From: Marinomonas polaris DSM 16579
GTDB taxonomy: Bacteria > Pseudomonadota > Gammaproteobacteria > Pseudomonadales > Marinomonadaceae
DNA: 64,000 bases
NCBI RefSeq assembly: GCF_900129155.1
Contig: NZ_FQVF01000003.1
Span: 311,872-375,871, forward strand
Direction: 5' to 3'
Under the pieces are notes generated by a model. The model was not told the origin of the DNA. It saw only the letters and a list, made by a program, of their open reading frames with translations, and ran no database searches. This document shows positions 52,875-61,820 of this stretch, in pieces; position 1 is the first letter of the stretch; each line of letters opens with the position of its first letter. The position numbers were made by a program, and so were the translations under genes.

Positions 52875-53252
52875 ATGCGAGCTAAAAAATCATTAGTTTC
52901 GCGAGAAAATCGTCTTTTTATTCCAATAGATTTTTACAGCTCGAATCTAGCAAGTGACGGAGTATTTAAAACCTGTCTGACATTTAGTATGGTTAGTATT
53001 ATTTAAGCAAAGGCATGCTCATCACCTTTAAGAAAGCTAATAATAGAAAATGATTCAAAATCTGGATATTTAATTTTAACTTATCTTTTAACAGGAAGGA
53101 ATGATGAGTTGGGTAAAATAGATACGATGTTAACTGGTCAACAAGCTGAAGTGCAAGCAATTATAGCGAGGTTAGATAACACTTGCCTTTATATAAGGGG
53201 AGCTAAAAATCGCTCTAATTCTTGTGTTAGCGATGCAAATTTAGCGGTGTAA
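52875..53252 (+). pseudogene. Unrecognised small gene interrupted by one in-frame stop
   Basis: From the ATG at 52875 the frame reads MRAKKSLVSRENRLFIPIDF and on to SMVSII, then TAA at 53004-53006. It continues in the same frame for 81 codons: KACSSPLRKLIIENDSK, YLILTYLLTGRNDELGKID and QQAEVQAIIARLDNTC, ending at TAA 53250-53252. Both halves have protein-like composition and there is no frameshift, so a single nonsense mutation in a roughly 125-residue gene is the simplest reading. I do not recognise the family. Confidence 0.4.
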
Positions 53253-53747
53253 CGTCAAAGTAGAAACATCACTAACAGTGAAAAAATGACTGATACCCAG
53301 TAAACTCTGGGAGAATCCACGCAGCGTTTACTCCATATATATTTTCAGAGATCTTTACGAATTCAATTCGATCACCAAGCTCAAAATACAAATCATTTCG
53401 TACACTGTCATGAATTACAGTTTAATGTTTAAACAACACTTTCCTCCTAGCCTTGCGAAGACAAAAGCATGGTACGATGTCTCATATAAACACTTTGAGT
53501 AATGGACAACTAAAACTAACATTTCATCGCAAGCAATAAAGCCGCATTTGGATGATATTATGAAAAAAGCCGAAGGTTTTTCGGCCTGATACCTTTGGCC
53601 ACTCTCCAATGAATGAAGAGTATAAGCACCAACCGAGAGAACATTGGCAAAGGCTTAGAAGTGTCTAGAAAAGTCCAGTTAAGTCACTACATTCGAACTT
53701 ACCCAAAATTCGATACTAAATGGAATAGAGGTCTATAGAGTAAATAT
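53253..53747. other. Intergenic stretch without a supported gene
   Basis: About 495 bases. A 64-codon minus-strand frame (53415-53609) exists but has no ribosome site or family-like features. A short hairpin, GCCGAA...TTCGGC near 53570, could be a remnant terminator. Nothing else was recognised. It forms the leader of the LysR gene at 53748. Confidence 0.4.
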
Positions 53748-54662
53748 ATGACTAATAAATCAACTAACCCACGCCGACTTACTCCATCTATGCCTTGGCT
53801 ATTAGCTTTTGAATCTGCAGCAAGAAATCTTAGCTTTACATTAGCAGCCAAAGAGCTTTCTCTCACACAAAGCGTTATAAGCAGACACATACAATCTTTG
53901 GAAGACTTACTGGAAGTTGAACTCTTTCACCGAAATGGCAAGCAGTTACAATTGAACGAAGCTGGCGCGATGTACATGAGAGAAGTAAGCAGCGGACTTC
54001 AACGAATACGTAATGCATCACAAAATTTAAACACATATAAATCCACAGCAACATCAATTAACCTCGCCTGCTTACCAACTTTCGCAGCAAAATGGTTAAT
54101 GCCGCGTTTGGCCGATTTCTATGTTAAACATCCCAACATTCTTGTACACATACATGCAAAAATCCGCCAATTTAATATGGAATTAGAGGGAATGGACTGC
54201 GCTATAAGTGGTGGTGGACGAGCTTGGCCTGGAATGGCATCCTATCCTCTAGTCAAGGGCTATCTAGTTCCAGTAATTAGCCCAGCATTGCATGAAAGAG
54301 TTCCTTTCAACACGCCATCTGATGCCGGATTACATACGCTTTTACAAGTATCTACAAGGCCTGACGATTGGTTCCAATGGTTTTCTGTCCATGATCTTTC
54401 AACAACTAATATACGTCTTGGTCCCCAATTCGAAATGACTTCTCATGTACTCCAAGCAGCTATCGCTGGAATTGGAATTGCATTGGTGCCTTCTTGTCTC
54501 GTTGAAGATGAGCTTACAAACGGATCATTAATTATGCCATTCAGTCCGTCAAAAGTAGATACACTGAAATATGACTACTCTCTACACATCACTCCTCATC
54601 AAGACCAATCTCCTACTGTGTCGGCTTTACGGGAGTGGCTTCTAGAACTGTCAACCCAATAA
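53748..54662 (+). CDS. LysR-family transcriptional regulator (GcvA-like)
   Basis: A 304-residue LysR protein of the GcvA/AmpR-like branch: RLTPSMPWLLAFESAARNLSFT, then the recognition helix AAKELSLTQSVISRHIQSLEDLL and LFHRNGKQLQLNEAG. The ligand domain includes LACLPTFAAKWLMPRLADF. It converges on the ETF-QO fragment and ETF genes. It is the nearest regulator to the 2-hydroxyglutarate module and may control it, but the divergent tctC/hglS promoter is 7 kb away. Confidence 0.87.
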   Translation: MTNKSTNPRRLTPSMPWLLAFESAARNLSFTLAAKELSLTQSVISRHIQSLEDLLEVELFHRNGKQLQLNEAGAMYMREVSSGLQRIRNASQNLNTYKSTATSINLACLPTFAAKWLMPRLADFYVKHPNILVHIHAKIRQFNMELEGMDCAISGGGRAWPGMASYPLVKGYLVPVISPALHERVPFNTPSDAGLHTLLQVSTRPDDWFQWFSVHDLSTTNIRLGPQFEMTSHVLQAAIAGIGIALVPSCLVEDELTNGSLIMPFSPSKVDTLKYDYSLHITPHQDQSPTVSALREWLLELSTQ

Positions 54663-54671
54663 TTAATCCCA

Positions 54672-55016
54672 TCAGTTGTACTGGCCAACAAAATAAAAAG
54701 CGCCTCCGAGAGCCAGTCCGAATTTATGCATCGATACTCCAAAATTGCGAGAGCGAAACAGTTCATCATAAGCCCAACTAGGCTTAAATTTGCCACTGAA
54801 GCTATTCAGTTCAGAGCCGCCTTCATTCCCCTCAGCAATTGCTTCAAACACAGCTTCACCAGCCAACATGCCCGATTTCATGGCTGTATGGGTCCCTTTA
54901 ATCTTACTGAAATTGAGAGTGCCGGCGTTGCAACCGATCAATAACCCACCAGGATATGTCATCTTTGGCAGAGAATTAAACCCATCCCTAGTAATAGCTC
55001 GAGCACCGTATGCCAC
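54672..55016 (-). pseudogene. Internal fragment of electron-transfer-flavoprotein:ubiquinone oxidoreductase
   Basis: About 114 codons matching the middle of ETF-QO (normally about 550 residues): VAYGARAITRDGFNSLPKMTYPGGLLIGC, GTLNFSKIKGTHTAMKSGMLAGEAVFEAI and SWAYDELFRSRNFGVSMHKFG. The FAD-binding N-terminus and the 4Fe-4S C-terminal domain are both absent. Homology begins a few residues before the first Met, confirming a broken 5' end. It lies directly behind etfA, so an etfB-etfA-etfD operon was probably truncated. Electrons from ETF must therefore reach a full ETF-QO encoded elsewhere. Confidence 0.85.
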
Positions 55017-55058
55017 ATTTGATCCTAGAGCGTGTGATTAGAAATTCTGACGGCTGTT

Positions 55059-55988
55059 TTAGAGTTTTGCTTCCAGTTCAGGTAGAATCTCAAACAAATC
55101 ACCTACTAAGCCATAATCAGCCACTTGGAAAATTGGCGCTTCTCCATCCTTATTGATAGCTACAATCACTTTAGATTCTTTCATTCCAGCTAAATGCTGG
55201 ATCGCACCAGAAATCCCCACTGCAATATATAACTCTGGCGCCACAATTTTTCCGGTCTGACCAACTTGCAGATCATTGCTTACAAAACCTGCATCCACCG
55301 CTGCACGGGACGCACCAACCGCGGCTACTAGTTTGTCGGCAACCTTTTCAAGCAAGCTAAAGTTCTCAGCAGAGCCCAGCCCCCGTCCGCCGGAAATCAC
55401 TGTACTTGCTGCGGTCAATTCTGGACGGCCTGATTTAACCAACTCTTCACTAACGAAACGCGAGACCCCCATATCGAAGACAACATCTACAACCTCAGTA
55501 TTAGCATTTCCACCTTCCGCTTTAGCCTTCTCAAAAGCCGAAGTCCGAACTGTTATAACCTTGACCGCATCTCGGGATTGCACCGTTGCGATAGCATTAC
55601 CCGCGTAAATCGGGCGCTTAAATGTATCAACTGATTCCACAGCAACGATTTCTGTGAGCTGCCCGACATCAAGTAGGGCAGCAACGCGTGGCATCGTATC
55701 CTTAATGGTACTGCTCGCTGCTGCAATAATATGGCTATAGTCAGCAGCCAGCTCAACAATCAAGGCACTTAGATTTTCCGCCAACCCTTTTTCATAAACA
55801 TCGCTATCAGCCAACAATACCTTGCTGATACCCATAACTTTGACAGCTTCATCAGCAACACTCTGGCAAGCGTTACCTACGACCAGCATTGTAATTTCGC
55901 CACCAAGTTGACTTGCGGCCGTCACAGCACTAAGAGTTGCTGGATTGAGTGTGCTATTATCGTGTTCAGCAATAAGTAAAATACTCAT
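55059..55988 (-). CDS. etfA: Electron transfer flavoprotein alpha subunit
   Basis: A 309-residue ETF alpha (FixB) protein. The C-terminal FAD domain has [14 protein letters not shown] and [39 protein letters not shown], the standard signature. With EtfB it accepts electrons from flavoprotein dehydrogenases. It starts 10 bases after etfB, so the pair is co-transcribed. Given the D-2-hydroxyglutarate dehydrogenase-like gene upstream in the same run, this ETF copy is probably dedicated to it. Confidence 0.95.
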   Translation of the reverse strand: MSILLIAEHDNSTLNPATLSAVTAASQLGGEITMLVVGNACQSVADEAVKVMGISKVLLADSDVYEKGLAENLSALIVELAADYSHIIAAASSTIKDTMPRVAALLDVGQLTEIVAVESVDTFKRPIYAGNAIATVQSRDAVKVITVRTSAFEKAKAEGGNANTEVVDVVFDMGVSRFVSEELVKSGRPELTAASTVISGGRGLGSAENFSLLEKVADKLVAAVGASRAAVDAGFVSNDLQVGQTGKIVAPELYIAVGISGAIQHLAGMKESKVIVAINKDGEAPIFQVADYGLVGDLFEILPELEAKL

Positions 55989-55998
55989 CCCATTCTCC

Positions 55999-56748
55999 TT
56001 AAATGACTTTGGCTTCGTTTTTCAACTTGTCGATCAACGCGTCTACACTGTCCAGCTTAATACCTGCTTGTCGCTGAGCTGGCGCTTCCACTTTTAATTG
56101 CAAAATATGCTGCTTGAGCTCCACACCAAAATCGGCTGGAGTCTTCAATTCTAGAGGCTTTCGCTTAGCTTTCATGATGTCTGGTAATTTGGCATAACGT
56201 GGTTCATTCAGACGAAGGTCAGTCGTAACAATTGCAGGCAGTGTCAGTGATAAGGTACGTAGACCACCATCTACTTCGCGGGTAACCAGGGCTTTGTCTC
56301 CTTCAACAGTTACTTTCGAGGCAAAAGTGCCCTGAGGACGACGAGTTAAAGCAGCAAGCATCTGGCCAACTTGATTATTATCGGAGTCTATCGATTGCTT
56401 GCCTAGGATCACCAGCCCAGGCTCCTCAGCTTCCATCACTTTGGCAAGCAGCTTAGCGACATTTAATGGCTCAGGTTGGCTTTCAGTTTCGATATGAATA
56501 GCGCGATCCGCACCAAGCGCCATGGCAGTACGCAGCTGTTCCTGAACGGCATTAGGACCAATTGAAACCACCACTATTTCAGAAGCTATACCAGCTTCTT
56601 TTAGACGTATTGCCTCTTCAACTGCAATTTCACAAAAAGGATTAAGAGCCATTTTCACATTGCTCAAATCTACGTCTGAATTATCAGACTTCACGCGTAC
56701 TTTTACGTTGTAATCAATAACGCGCTTGACGCTAACAATTATTTTCAT
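55999..56748 (-). CDS. etfB: Electron transfer flavoprotein beta subunit
   Basis: A 249-residue ETF beta (FixA) protein: [19 protein letters not shown], then [21 protein letters not shown] (the signature) and the AMP-binding region [10 protein letters not shown] with [22 protein letters not shown]. The segment [28 protein letters not shown] is the recognition loop region. It forms the heterodimer with EtfA and lies 31 bases downstream of the FAD-linked dehydrogenase gene. Confidence 0.95.
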   Translation of the reverse strand: MKIIVSVKRVIDYNVKVRVKSDNSDVDLSNVKMALNPFCEIAVEEAIRLKEAGIASEIVVVSIGPNAVQEQLRTAMALGADRAIHIETESQPEPLNVAKLLAKVMEAEEPGLVILGKQSIDSDNNQVGQMLAALTRRPQGTFASKVTVEGDKALVTREVDGGLRTLSLTLPAIVTTDLRLNEPRYAKLPDIMKAKRKPLELKTPADFGVELKQHILQLKVEAPAQRQAGIKLDSVDALIDKLKNEAKVI

Positions 56749-56779
56749 AAATAGGTCTCGATATTATTTATTAAGTAAT

Positions 56780-58171
56780 TTAGTTTTTATTCGGCAAAAC
56801 TTTTCCACGATTCAATAAACCTTTTGGGTCCATCGCTTCTTTTAGCCTCATCATTAGTGCTATTTCACCAGGGTTTCTAGATATGCTTAGGTGATCTTTT
56901 TTCTTTAATCCTATTCCATGTTCTGCTGAAATGGATCCACCTATTTCCTGCAGTGGCTTATAAACTAAACTCTCAATTTTAATACGCGTTTCTTCATTGG
57001 AATCCCCTGTCGAAATTGAGACATGCAAATTGCCATCACCTAAATGCCCAAATACAACAACTTTGGCATCTGGCCAGATTTTTCTCACCGACACCTCTAG
57101 TTCATTAACATAGGTATCCATGTCTACTATTGGTAGGCTAATATCAAAAACAAAGCGTGGAGCAATTAATTCAGAAAGCCCTTCGATATCCTCCCGAATA
57201 GCCCAAAGACGGTCACGTTGTGTATCGGAGTTTGCTACTACGGCGTCGCTTAAAAGCTCTTTTTCAAAAGCCGATGTAATCGCCTGCTCAAATCGTTGAG
57301 CTGTCTCAGCTTGGTCATTCCCCAAACTCTCTATCAACACATAAAAAGGCGCATCCGTATCTAGAGGGGCATTATGACGACCGCTTTCTTTCGTCAATAA
57401 TGCATAATAACTGCGCCACATCACTTCAAATGCACCGAGCTCTCCTCCTAATGTTTGTCTCATGTGCTGCAGTAACCCAACAAGACTTTCAAAGCTGTCA
57501 CAAGCGACTAGGGCCGTTTGTGACGCAGACTGCTGTGGTTGCAATTTGAGAACCGCACGGGTAACAATTCCAAGTGTTCCCTCACTTCCGATGAACATAT
57601 GTTTTAAATCATAACCAGCGTTATTCTTCAGCATGTTGTTCATTGAGCTGACCACTGAACCGTCAGCCAGTACCACTTCAAGACCTAGCACTTGATCACG
57701 CATCATGCCGTAACGGATAACTCTTATACCGCCTGCATTCGTCGCAATATTGCCACCGATAGTACAAGACCCTCGAGCCCCTAAATCCAACGCAAACTGC
57801 ATCCCGATTTGCTCCGCAGCCTCTTGAACGATTTGAAGTGGCACCCCAGCCTGAACGGTCAAAGTGCCGCCCACAGGATCGACCGATTCAATTTCAGTCA
57901 TACGCTCAAGCGAGATAACTAACTCATTCGATGCTGCTACAGCACCGCGCACCAACCCAGTCAAACCACCATGTGTCACGACTGGCTGATCCGCTTCGTA
58001 ACACAAAGCCATTACTTGCGATAACTGATCAGCACTAGCTGGTCTGACAAGCGCTAACGCCAAACACGGCTCTTTTGTAATCCAATCTGCAGGTCGAGCA
58101 CGAACATCCTCACCACGAAGGATATTTTTTGCACCCACCACTTTTTCTATGAAATCCAACAAAGTATCCAT
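56780..58171 (-). CDS. FAD-linked dehydrogenase, D-2-hydroxyglutarate dehydrogenase-like
   Basis: About 463 residues from the ATG at 58171, with GAGGG just upstream; the frame opens four codons earlier at a TTG. It is a VAO/PCMH-fold FAD oxidase: VVTHGGLTGLVRGAVA, CTIGGNIATNAGGIRVIRYG, FIGSEGTLGIVTRAVLKL, the metal-ligand motif GHLGDGNLHVSI and EHGIGLKKK. This arrangement is that of D-2-hydroxyglutarate/D-lactate dehydrogenases. Relatives pass electrons to ETF, and etfBA follow directly. With HglS encoded nearby, oxidation of D-2-hydroxyglutarate to 2-oxoglutarate is the best reading. GlcD-like glycolate or D-lactate activity is an alternative. Confidence 0.85.
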   Translation of the reverse strand: MDTLLDFIEKVVGAKNILRGEDVRARPADWITKEPCLALALVRPASADQLSQVMALCYEADQPVVTHGGLTGLVRGAVAASNELVISLERMTEIESVDPVGGTLTVQAGVPLQIVQEAAEQIGMQFALDLGARGSCTIGGNIATNAGGIRVIRYGMMRDQVLGLEVVLADGSVVSSMNNMLKNNAGYDLKHMFIGSEGTLGIVTRAVLKLQPQQSASQTALVACDSFESLVGLLQHMRQTLGGELGAFEVMWRSYYALLTKESGRHNAPLDTDAPFYVLIESLGNDQAETAQRFEQAITSAFEKELLSDAVVANSDTQRDRLWAIREDIEGLSELIAPRFVFDISLPIVDMDTYVNELEVSVRKIWPDAKVVVFGHLGDGNLHVSISTGDSNEETRIKIESLVYKPLQEIGGSISAEHGIGLKKKDHLSISRNPGEIALMMRLKEAMDPKGLLNRGKVLPNKN

Positions 58172-58303
58172 ACGAACCCTCAACCTTATAATAAGTTTGA
58201 ATATAAAAATCTTTATAAACAGGCAGGGTTAACCCTTACCTAAAAAAGGAAATAAATATTTTTTTAATTTAGAATTAAGTCTTTAAATCAGAATAATGGC
58301 TTT

Positions 58304-59776
58304 CTATTTATTCCTATAAGCAAGCCATCGTTTAAAAGAAAAGAAAATTGACCCAAGTGTCAGTACGATAAAGAACCATGTAATCGGTCCTCTGAAGAAA
58401 ATAGACATGTCATAGTTACCAATTAACAATGATCTCCTAAGGTTATCTTCAAACATAGGGCCTAATATGAATCCTATTAAAAAAGGTGCAGAAGCAATCC
58501 CAGTTTTATTGAATATATAACCTAGAACACCAAAGCCCATCATTAACCAAATATCAAACGTATTGTTATTGACGGCATAGGCACCATAGACACAAAACAT
58601 CACAATGATTGGGAATAATATTTCCTTTGGAACATCTGCGATTTTTGAGAAATATTTTATAGCGCCAAGCCCAACTACTAATAAAAATAAGGAGCTGACC
58701 ATGATTCCTATGAAGAGCGCGTAGATGAGCGAGAGATTATCTTGGAACATTAAAGGACCAGGTGTCAGTCCATGAATCATGAATGCCCCCAGAATAATCG
58801 CCGTCACCACATCTCCAGGAATCCCAAGAGAAAGCAAAGGAATCATAGTTGCCCCTGCTACACCGTTGTTTCCAGCTTCGGCTGCTGCAACGCCCTCTAT
58901 TTCACCTTTACCAAAATTTTCTCTATTAGGAGATTTTCTTCTCGCCTCACTGTAAGAAATAAAGGCTGCTGCGGTCGCACCACTACCTGGAATAGCACCA
59001 ATGATGACGCCAATGAAACTGCCTCGAACAATCGTTTTAAGACATCTTTTAAACTCACTCCAAGAAACCTCTTTACCATTTGCATTGATAACAATTTTTG
59101 ATGCGACTTTTCGTTGGTAAAAATCAATCACTTCAGGGATAGCAAAAAGACCAATTAGCAGGGGTATGAACGAGATTCCATCCATCAAATTGTAGTCATC
59201 AAAAGTGAGTCTTTGAGATCCATAAACAGGGTCTAAACCTACTAAGGAAATCATGAGCCCTAATGCAGCCGCTAAAAAGCCTTTGAGAACTGAAGCCCCT
59301 GATAAAGACACGATGATGGTCAGGGAGAAACAGATAAGCCAAAAGAATTCCGGAGCACCAAAATTTAAAGCTATTTTCGCAAGGTACGCAGCAAAAAATA
59401 TCAGTGAAATATTAGATATGATATCGGCTATCACTGAAGAATATAGGGACATTTTTAGTGCTTTCTTCGCCTCGCCATTTTGCGCCATAGGATAGCCATC
59501 CAATAGCGTACAAGCTGAAGCAGGTGTGCCTGGTGTACGGATCAATATTGCTGTTATCGACCCACCATACATACCACCTTTATATATCCCCACTAGTAGA
59601 AGTATCGCTGAGACAGGCTCCATAGAGAATGTAAAAGGCAATGCTAACGCCACAGCCATGGTTGTTGTAAGCCCAGGAATAGCACCAATTACAACACCTA
59701 AAAAGACACCGATAGCAATTGCAATGAAGTTATCCCACACAAAAAAGAGCGATAAAACTTCTGAAAAATTTTCCAT
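58304..59776 (-). CDS. tctA: TTT transporter large membrane subunit TctA
   Basis: A 490-residue protein with about 11-12 hydrophobic segments. The two family repeats carry GAIPGLTTTMAVALALPFTF near the N-terminus and GAIPGSGATAAAFISYSEARR in the middle, and IRTPGTPASACTLLDGYPMA is also diagnostic. It is the main channel of a sodium- or proton-coupled carboxylate importer. It is the last gene of a tctC-tctB-tctA run, 32 bases after tctB. The ligand is inferred to be 2-oxoadipate, 2-hydroxyglutarate or a related dicarboxylate. Confidence 0.92.
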   Translation of the reverse strand: MENFSEVLSLFFVWDNFIAIAIGVFLGVVIGAIPGLTTTMAVALALPFTFSMEPVSAILLLVGIYKGGMYGGSITAILIRTPGTPASACTLLDGYPMAQNGEAKKALKMSLYSSVIADIISNISLIFFAAYLAKIALNFGAPEFFWLICFSLTIIVSLSGASVLKGFLAAALGLMISLVGLDPVYGSQRLTFDDYNLMDGISFIPLLIGLFAIPEVIDFYQRKVASKIVINANGKEVSWSEFKRCLKTIVRGSFIGVIIGAIPGSGATAAAFISYSEARRKSPNRENFGKGEIEGVAAAEAGNNGVAGATMIPLLSLGIPGDVVTAIILGAFMIHGLTPGPLMFQDNLSLIYALFIGIMVSSLFLLVVGLGAIKYFSKIADVPKEILFPIIVMFCVYGAYAVNNNTFDIWLMMGFGVLGYIFNKTGIASAPFLIGFILGPMFEDNLRRSLLIGNYDMSIFFRGPITWFFIVLTLGSIFFSFKRWLAYRNK

Positions 59777-59808
59777 AAAACAATCCTAAATATACTCAAG
59801 AATCTTAT

Positions 59809-60300
59809 TTAATAAGGCATTACAGGTAATGGCACACCTAGAACCTTGGTAAACAATAAAGTGATAACAACAGGAATAATAAATGCGAGGCTATATACCC
59901 ATTTTTTTCGAATTGGGTGAGCAGCAAAGAGTATAAGAGTGGCTAGGACGCCACTAAATATGGCGCCAATTAACTCAAAAAAAGACAAATAGACTACCAA
60001 CGCCAGAGCCATTAACAAAAACCGTAAAACGGGGCCTCGTTCAGAACCAGCGGATTCCTTATTGTCTTTATCATTACGGAATAAACCTTGGATAATGAGC
60101 AAAATCGCTATTAGAAAAATCAACCACCCCATATAACGAGGTAGCCAGCTTGGAGACATCATAGGATTCTGAACCATTGCCGGCTCAGTTACATATTGAG
60201 GGACAAGATAAAACAGTAACAGACAAGCCAAGGCCAGCATCACACTGCCAACCAAGACTGTCGAAATATCAGCAGATGATTGCTTAGAACCTTTGAACAT
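59809..60300 (-). CDS. tctB: TTT transporter small membrane subunit TctB
   Basis: About 163 residues from the ATG at 60300, which follows AAGG. The frame stays open to 60375 at the tctC stop, but those residues look non-coding. There are four hydrophobic segments: STVLVGSVMLALACLLLFYL, MGWLIFLIAILLIIQGLF, a central pair, and LAFIIPVVITLLFTKVLGV. Typical TctB size and topology. Required with TctA for transport. Confidence 0.87.
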   Translation of the reverse strand: MFKGSKQSSADISTVLVGSVMLALACLLLFYLVPQYVTEPAMVQNPMMSPSWLPRYMGWLIFLIAILLIIQGLFRNDKDNKESAGSERGPVLRFLLMALALVVYLSFFELIGAIFSGVLATLILFAAHPIRKKWVYSLAFIIPVVITLLFTKVLGVPLPVMPY

Positions 60301-60374
60301 TTTAGGTACCTTATTAAGCTTACTAGTATTTAGAGAGGTAAGAAAAAACCTACCTCTCTCGCTCGGTAGCCGCA

Positions 60375-61361
60375 TTAGTTCTGACGAACACCAGCTTCTT
60401 CAGCAACCATTTTCCAACGTTCAACTTCTGAGGCGATGAAAGACTTAAACTCCTCACCAGAAACAGAGCTCTTCTCAGCGCCCATTTTATCGATGAATTC
60501 AGTAAACTCTTTTCTTTCTTTCACGCGCTGCAATGCCGCTTGCAATACCTCAACACCTTCATCCGGGAAGTCATTTCCTGCAATTACGCCATTCCACACC
60601 GTTGTCACAAACCCTCCCAAATCATAACCTTCAGTTTCTATAACCGTTGGCACATTAGGTAATGCCTTGAAACGAGTTTTTGAAGTAACTGCAAGGGCTT
60701 TTAAACCACCAGACTGAATATGAGGAAGAACGGTAGAAGCGTTCTCAAATGAGACATCAACATCCCCACTTAAAAGAGCAGGAAGTGCTGCACCACTGCC
60801 AGGGAATGGAACAGCAGTAAGTTTTGTTTTAGTCAGTGTTTTAAATAACTCCCCAGACATATGTATGGAGCTGCCTACTCCTGGATGACTGAAGGTCATA
60901 GGCTTAGATTTAGCCGCTGTAATAAATTCAGCAACGGTGTTATACGGACTACTAGAAGGCACAACCATAATATTTGGAGCATCAAGCAGCTTTTCTATAA
61001 ATTTGAAATCGCTTACAGCGTCATAAGGAAGGTTAGGATAGATGGAAGCTCCAATTACATGTCCAGGTGATGCCATCAAAATTGTGTGATCAGCATCACG
61101 ACCACCACGAGCAAGTCGACCCGTCGCTACCGTTGAACCAGCACCAGGTCGGTTCTCTACTATGATGTTTACGTCCAGTTCTTTTTGCAGTAAATCCGCC
61201 ACTTGACGCGACAGTACATCCGTATTGCCACCCGCAGAATACGGCACTACTAAGTGAATATCCTTCGTTGGCCAATCAGCATAAACAGTACTTGCCCCCA
61301 ATCCCATCACAACACTTGAAGTAGCAAGGGAAATCGCGATAACAGCATTTTTAATCTTCAT
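60375..61361 (-). CDS. tctC: TTT transporter periplasmic binding protein TctC
   Basis: A 328-residue protein with a signal peptide at about 1-28 (ending TVYA-D). The Bug motifs DWPTKDIHLVVPYSAGGNTDVLSR and IIVENRPGAGSTVATG are followed by GVGSSIHMSGELFK and DVSFENASTVLPHIQSG. It delivers a carboxylate to TctAB. It is the first gene of the transporter operon and divergent from the HglS gene, across a space containing two CATTC-N7-GAATG palindromes. Confidence 0.93.
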   Translation of the reverse strand: MKIKNAVIAISLATSSVVMGLGASTVYADWPTKDIHLVVPYSAGGNTDVLSRQVADLLQKELDVNIIVENRPGAGSTVATGRLARGGRDADHTILMASPGHVIGASIYPNLPYDAVSDFKFIEKLLDAPNIMVVPSSSPYNTVAEFITAAKSKPMTFSHPGVGSSIHMSGELFKTLTKTKLTAVPFPGSGAALPALLSGDVDVSFENASTVLPHIQSGGLKALAVTSKTRFKALPNVPTVIETEGYDLGGFVTTVWNGVIAGNDFPDEGVEVLQAALQRVKERKEFTEFIDKMGAEKSSVSGEEFKSFIASEVERWKMVAEEAGVRQN

Positions 61362-61468
61362 TTTTTGCCTCTTTTATTTTTATTTCGGCTTTGGATTTTA
61401 TTTGTATGTTCGATACACATACTCTTAAAAAGACAAGCACAAGACAACATCAAAATATGAACACCTTT

Positions 61469-61485
61469 CATTCATTTTATGAATG
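61469..61485. promoter_or_regulatory. CATTC-N7-GAATG palindrome, copy 1
   Basis: CATTCATTTTATGAATG is symmetric over seven-base arms. It is 108 bases upstream of the tctC start. A second site with the same half-site spacing is at 61672. The rest of 61362-61820 is A-rich with no gene. Confidence 0.55.
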
Positions 61486-61671
61486 CATGATTTTTTCATG
61501 TTTTACCCTCCTCAAAAAAAACACATATAGAAAAATTAAAAAAAACCAACAAAAACAAAAATTAACATTTTCAAAAACTAAAATCGCATAAGGAAAGTAA
61601 TCACTCCAAATCTAAATAACTTCAAGATCAATGTCCTTATCCTACTAGAAAATATTGAATTAAAGGCCTTC

Positions 61672-61688
61672 CATTCAAATTTGGAATG
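61672..61688. promoter_or_regulatory. CATTC-N7-GAATG palindrome, copy 2
   Basis: CATTCAAATTTGGAATG has the same CATTC/GAATG half-sites and spacing as the copy at 61469, about 203 bases away (close to a whole number of helical turns). It lies 133 bases upstream of the HglS start. Confidence 0.55.
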
Positions 61689-61820
61689 ATGTTATGCATA
61701 TAAATCGCTTTATGTTTTGAGCTAATCTACATCAAACTGATTCGTGTTAAAGGTTTAAATGAACCTACTCGTCCGCAGATTAAAAAAATCCAATTAAATA
61801 ATTCTGAAAGGTTTTTAACC

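Noticed and set aside
53415-53609. 64-codon minus-strand frame
   Set aside because: No ribosome site, Cys/Ser-rich biased composition and no family features; probably chance in an intergenic stretch.
61391-61591. 66-codon plus-strand frame upstream of hglS
   Set aside because: Lysine/threonine-rich translation of A-rich promoter DNA containing the palindromes; not protein-like.
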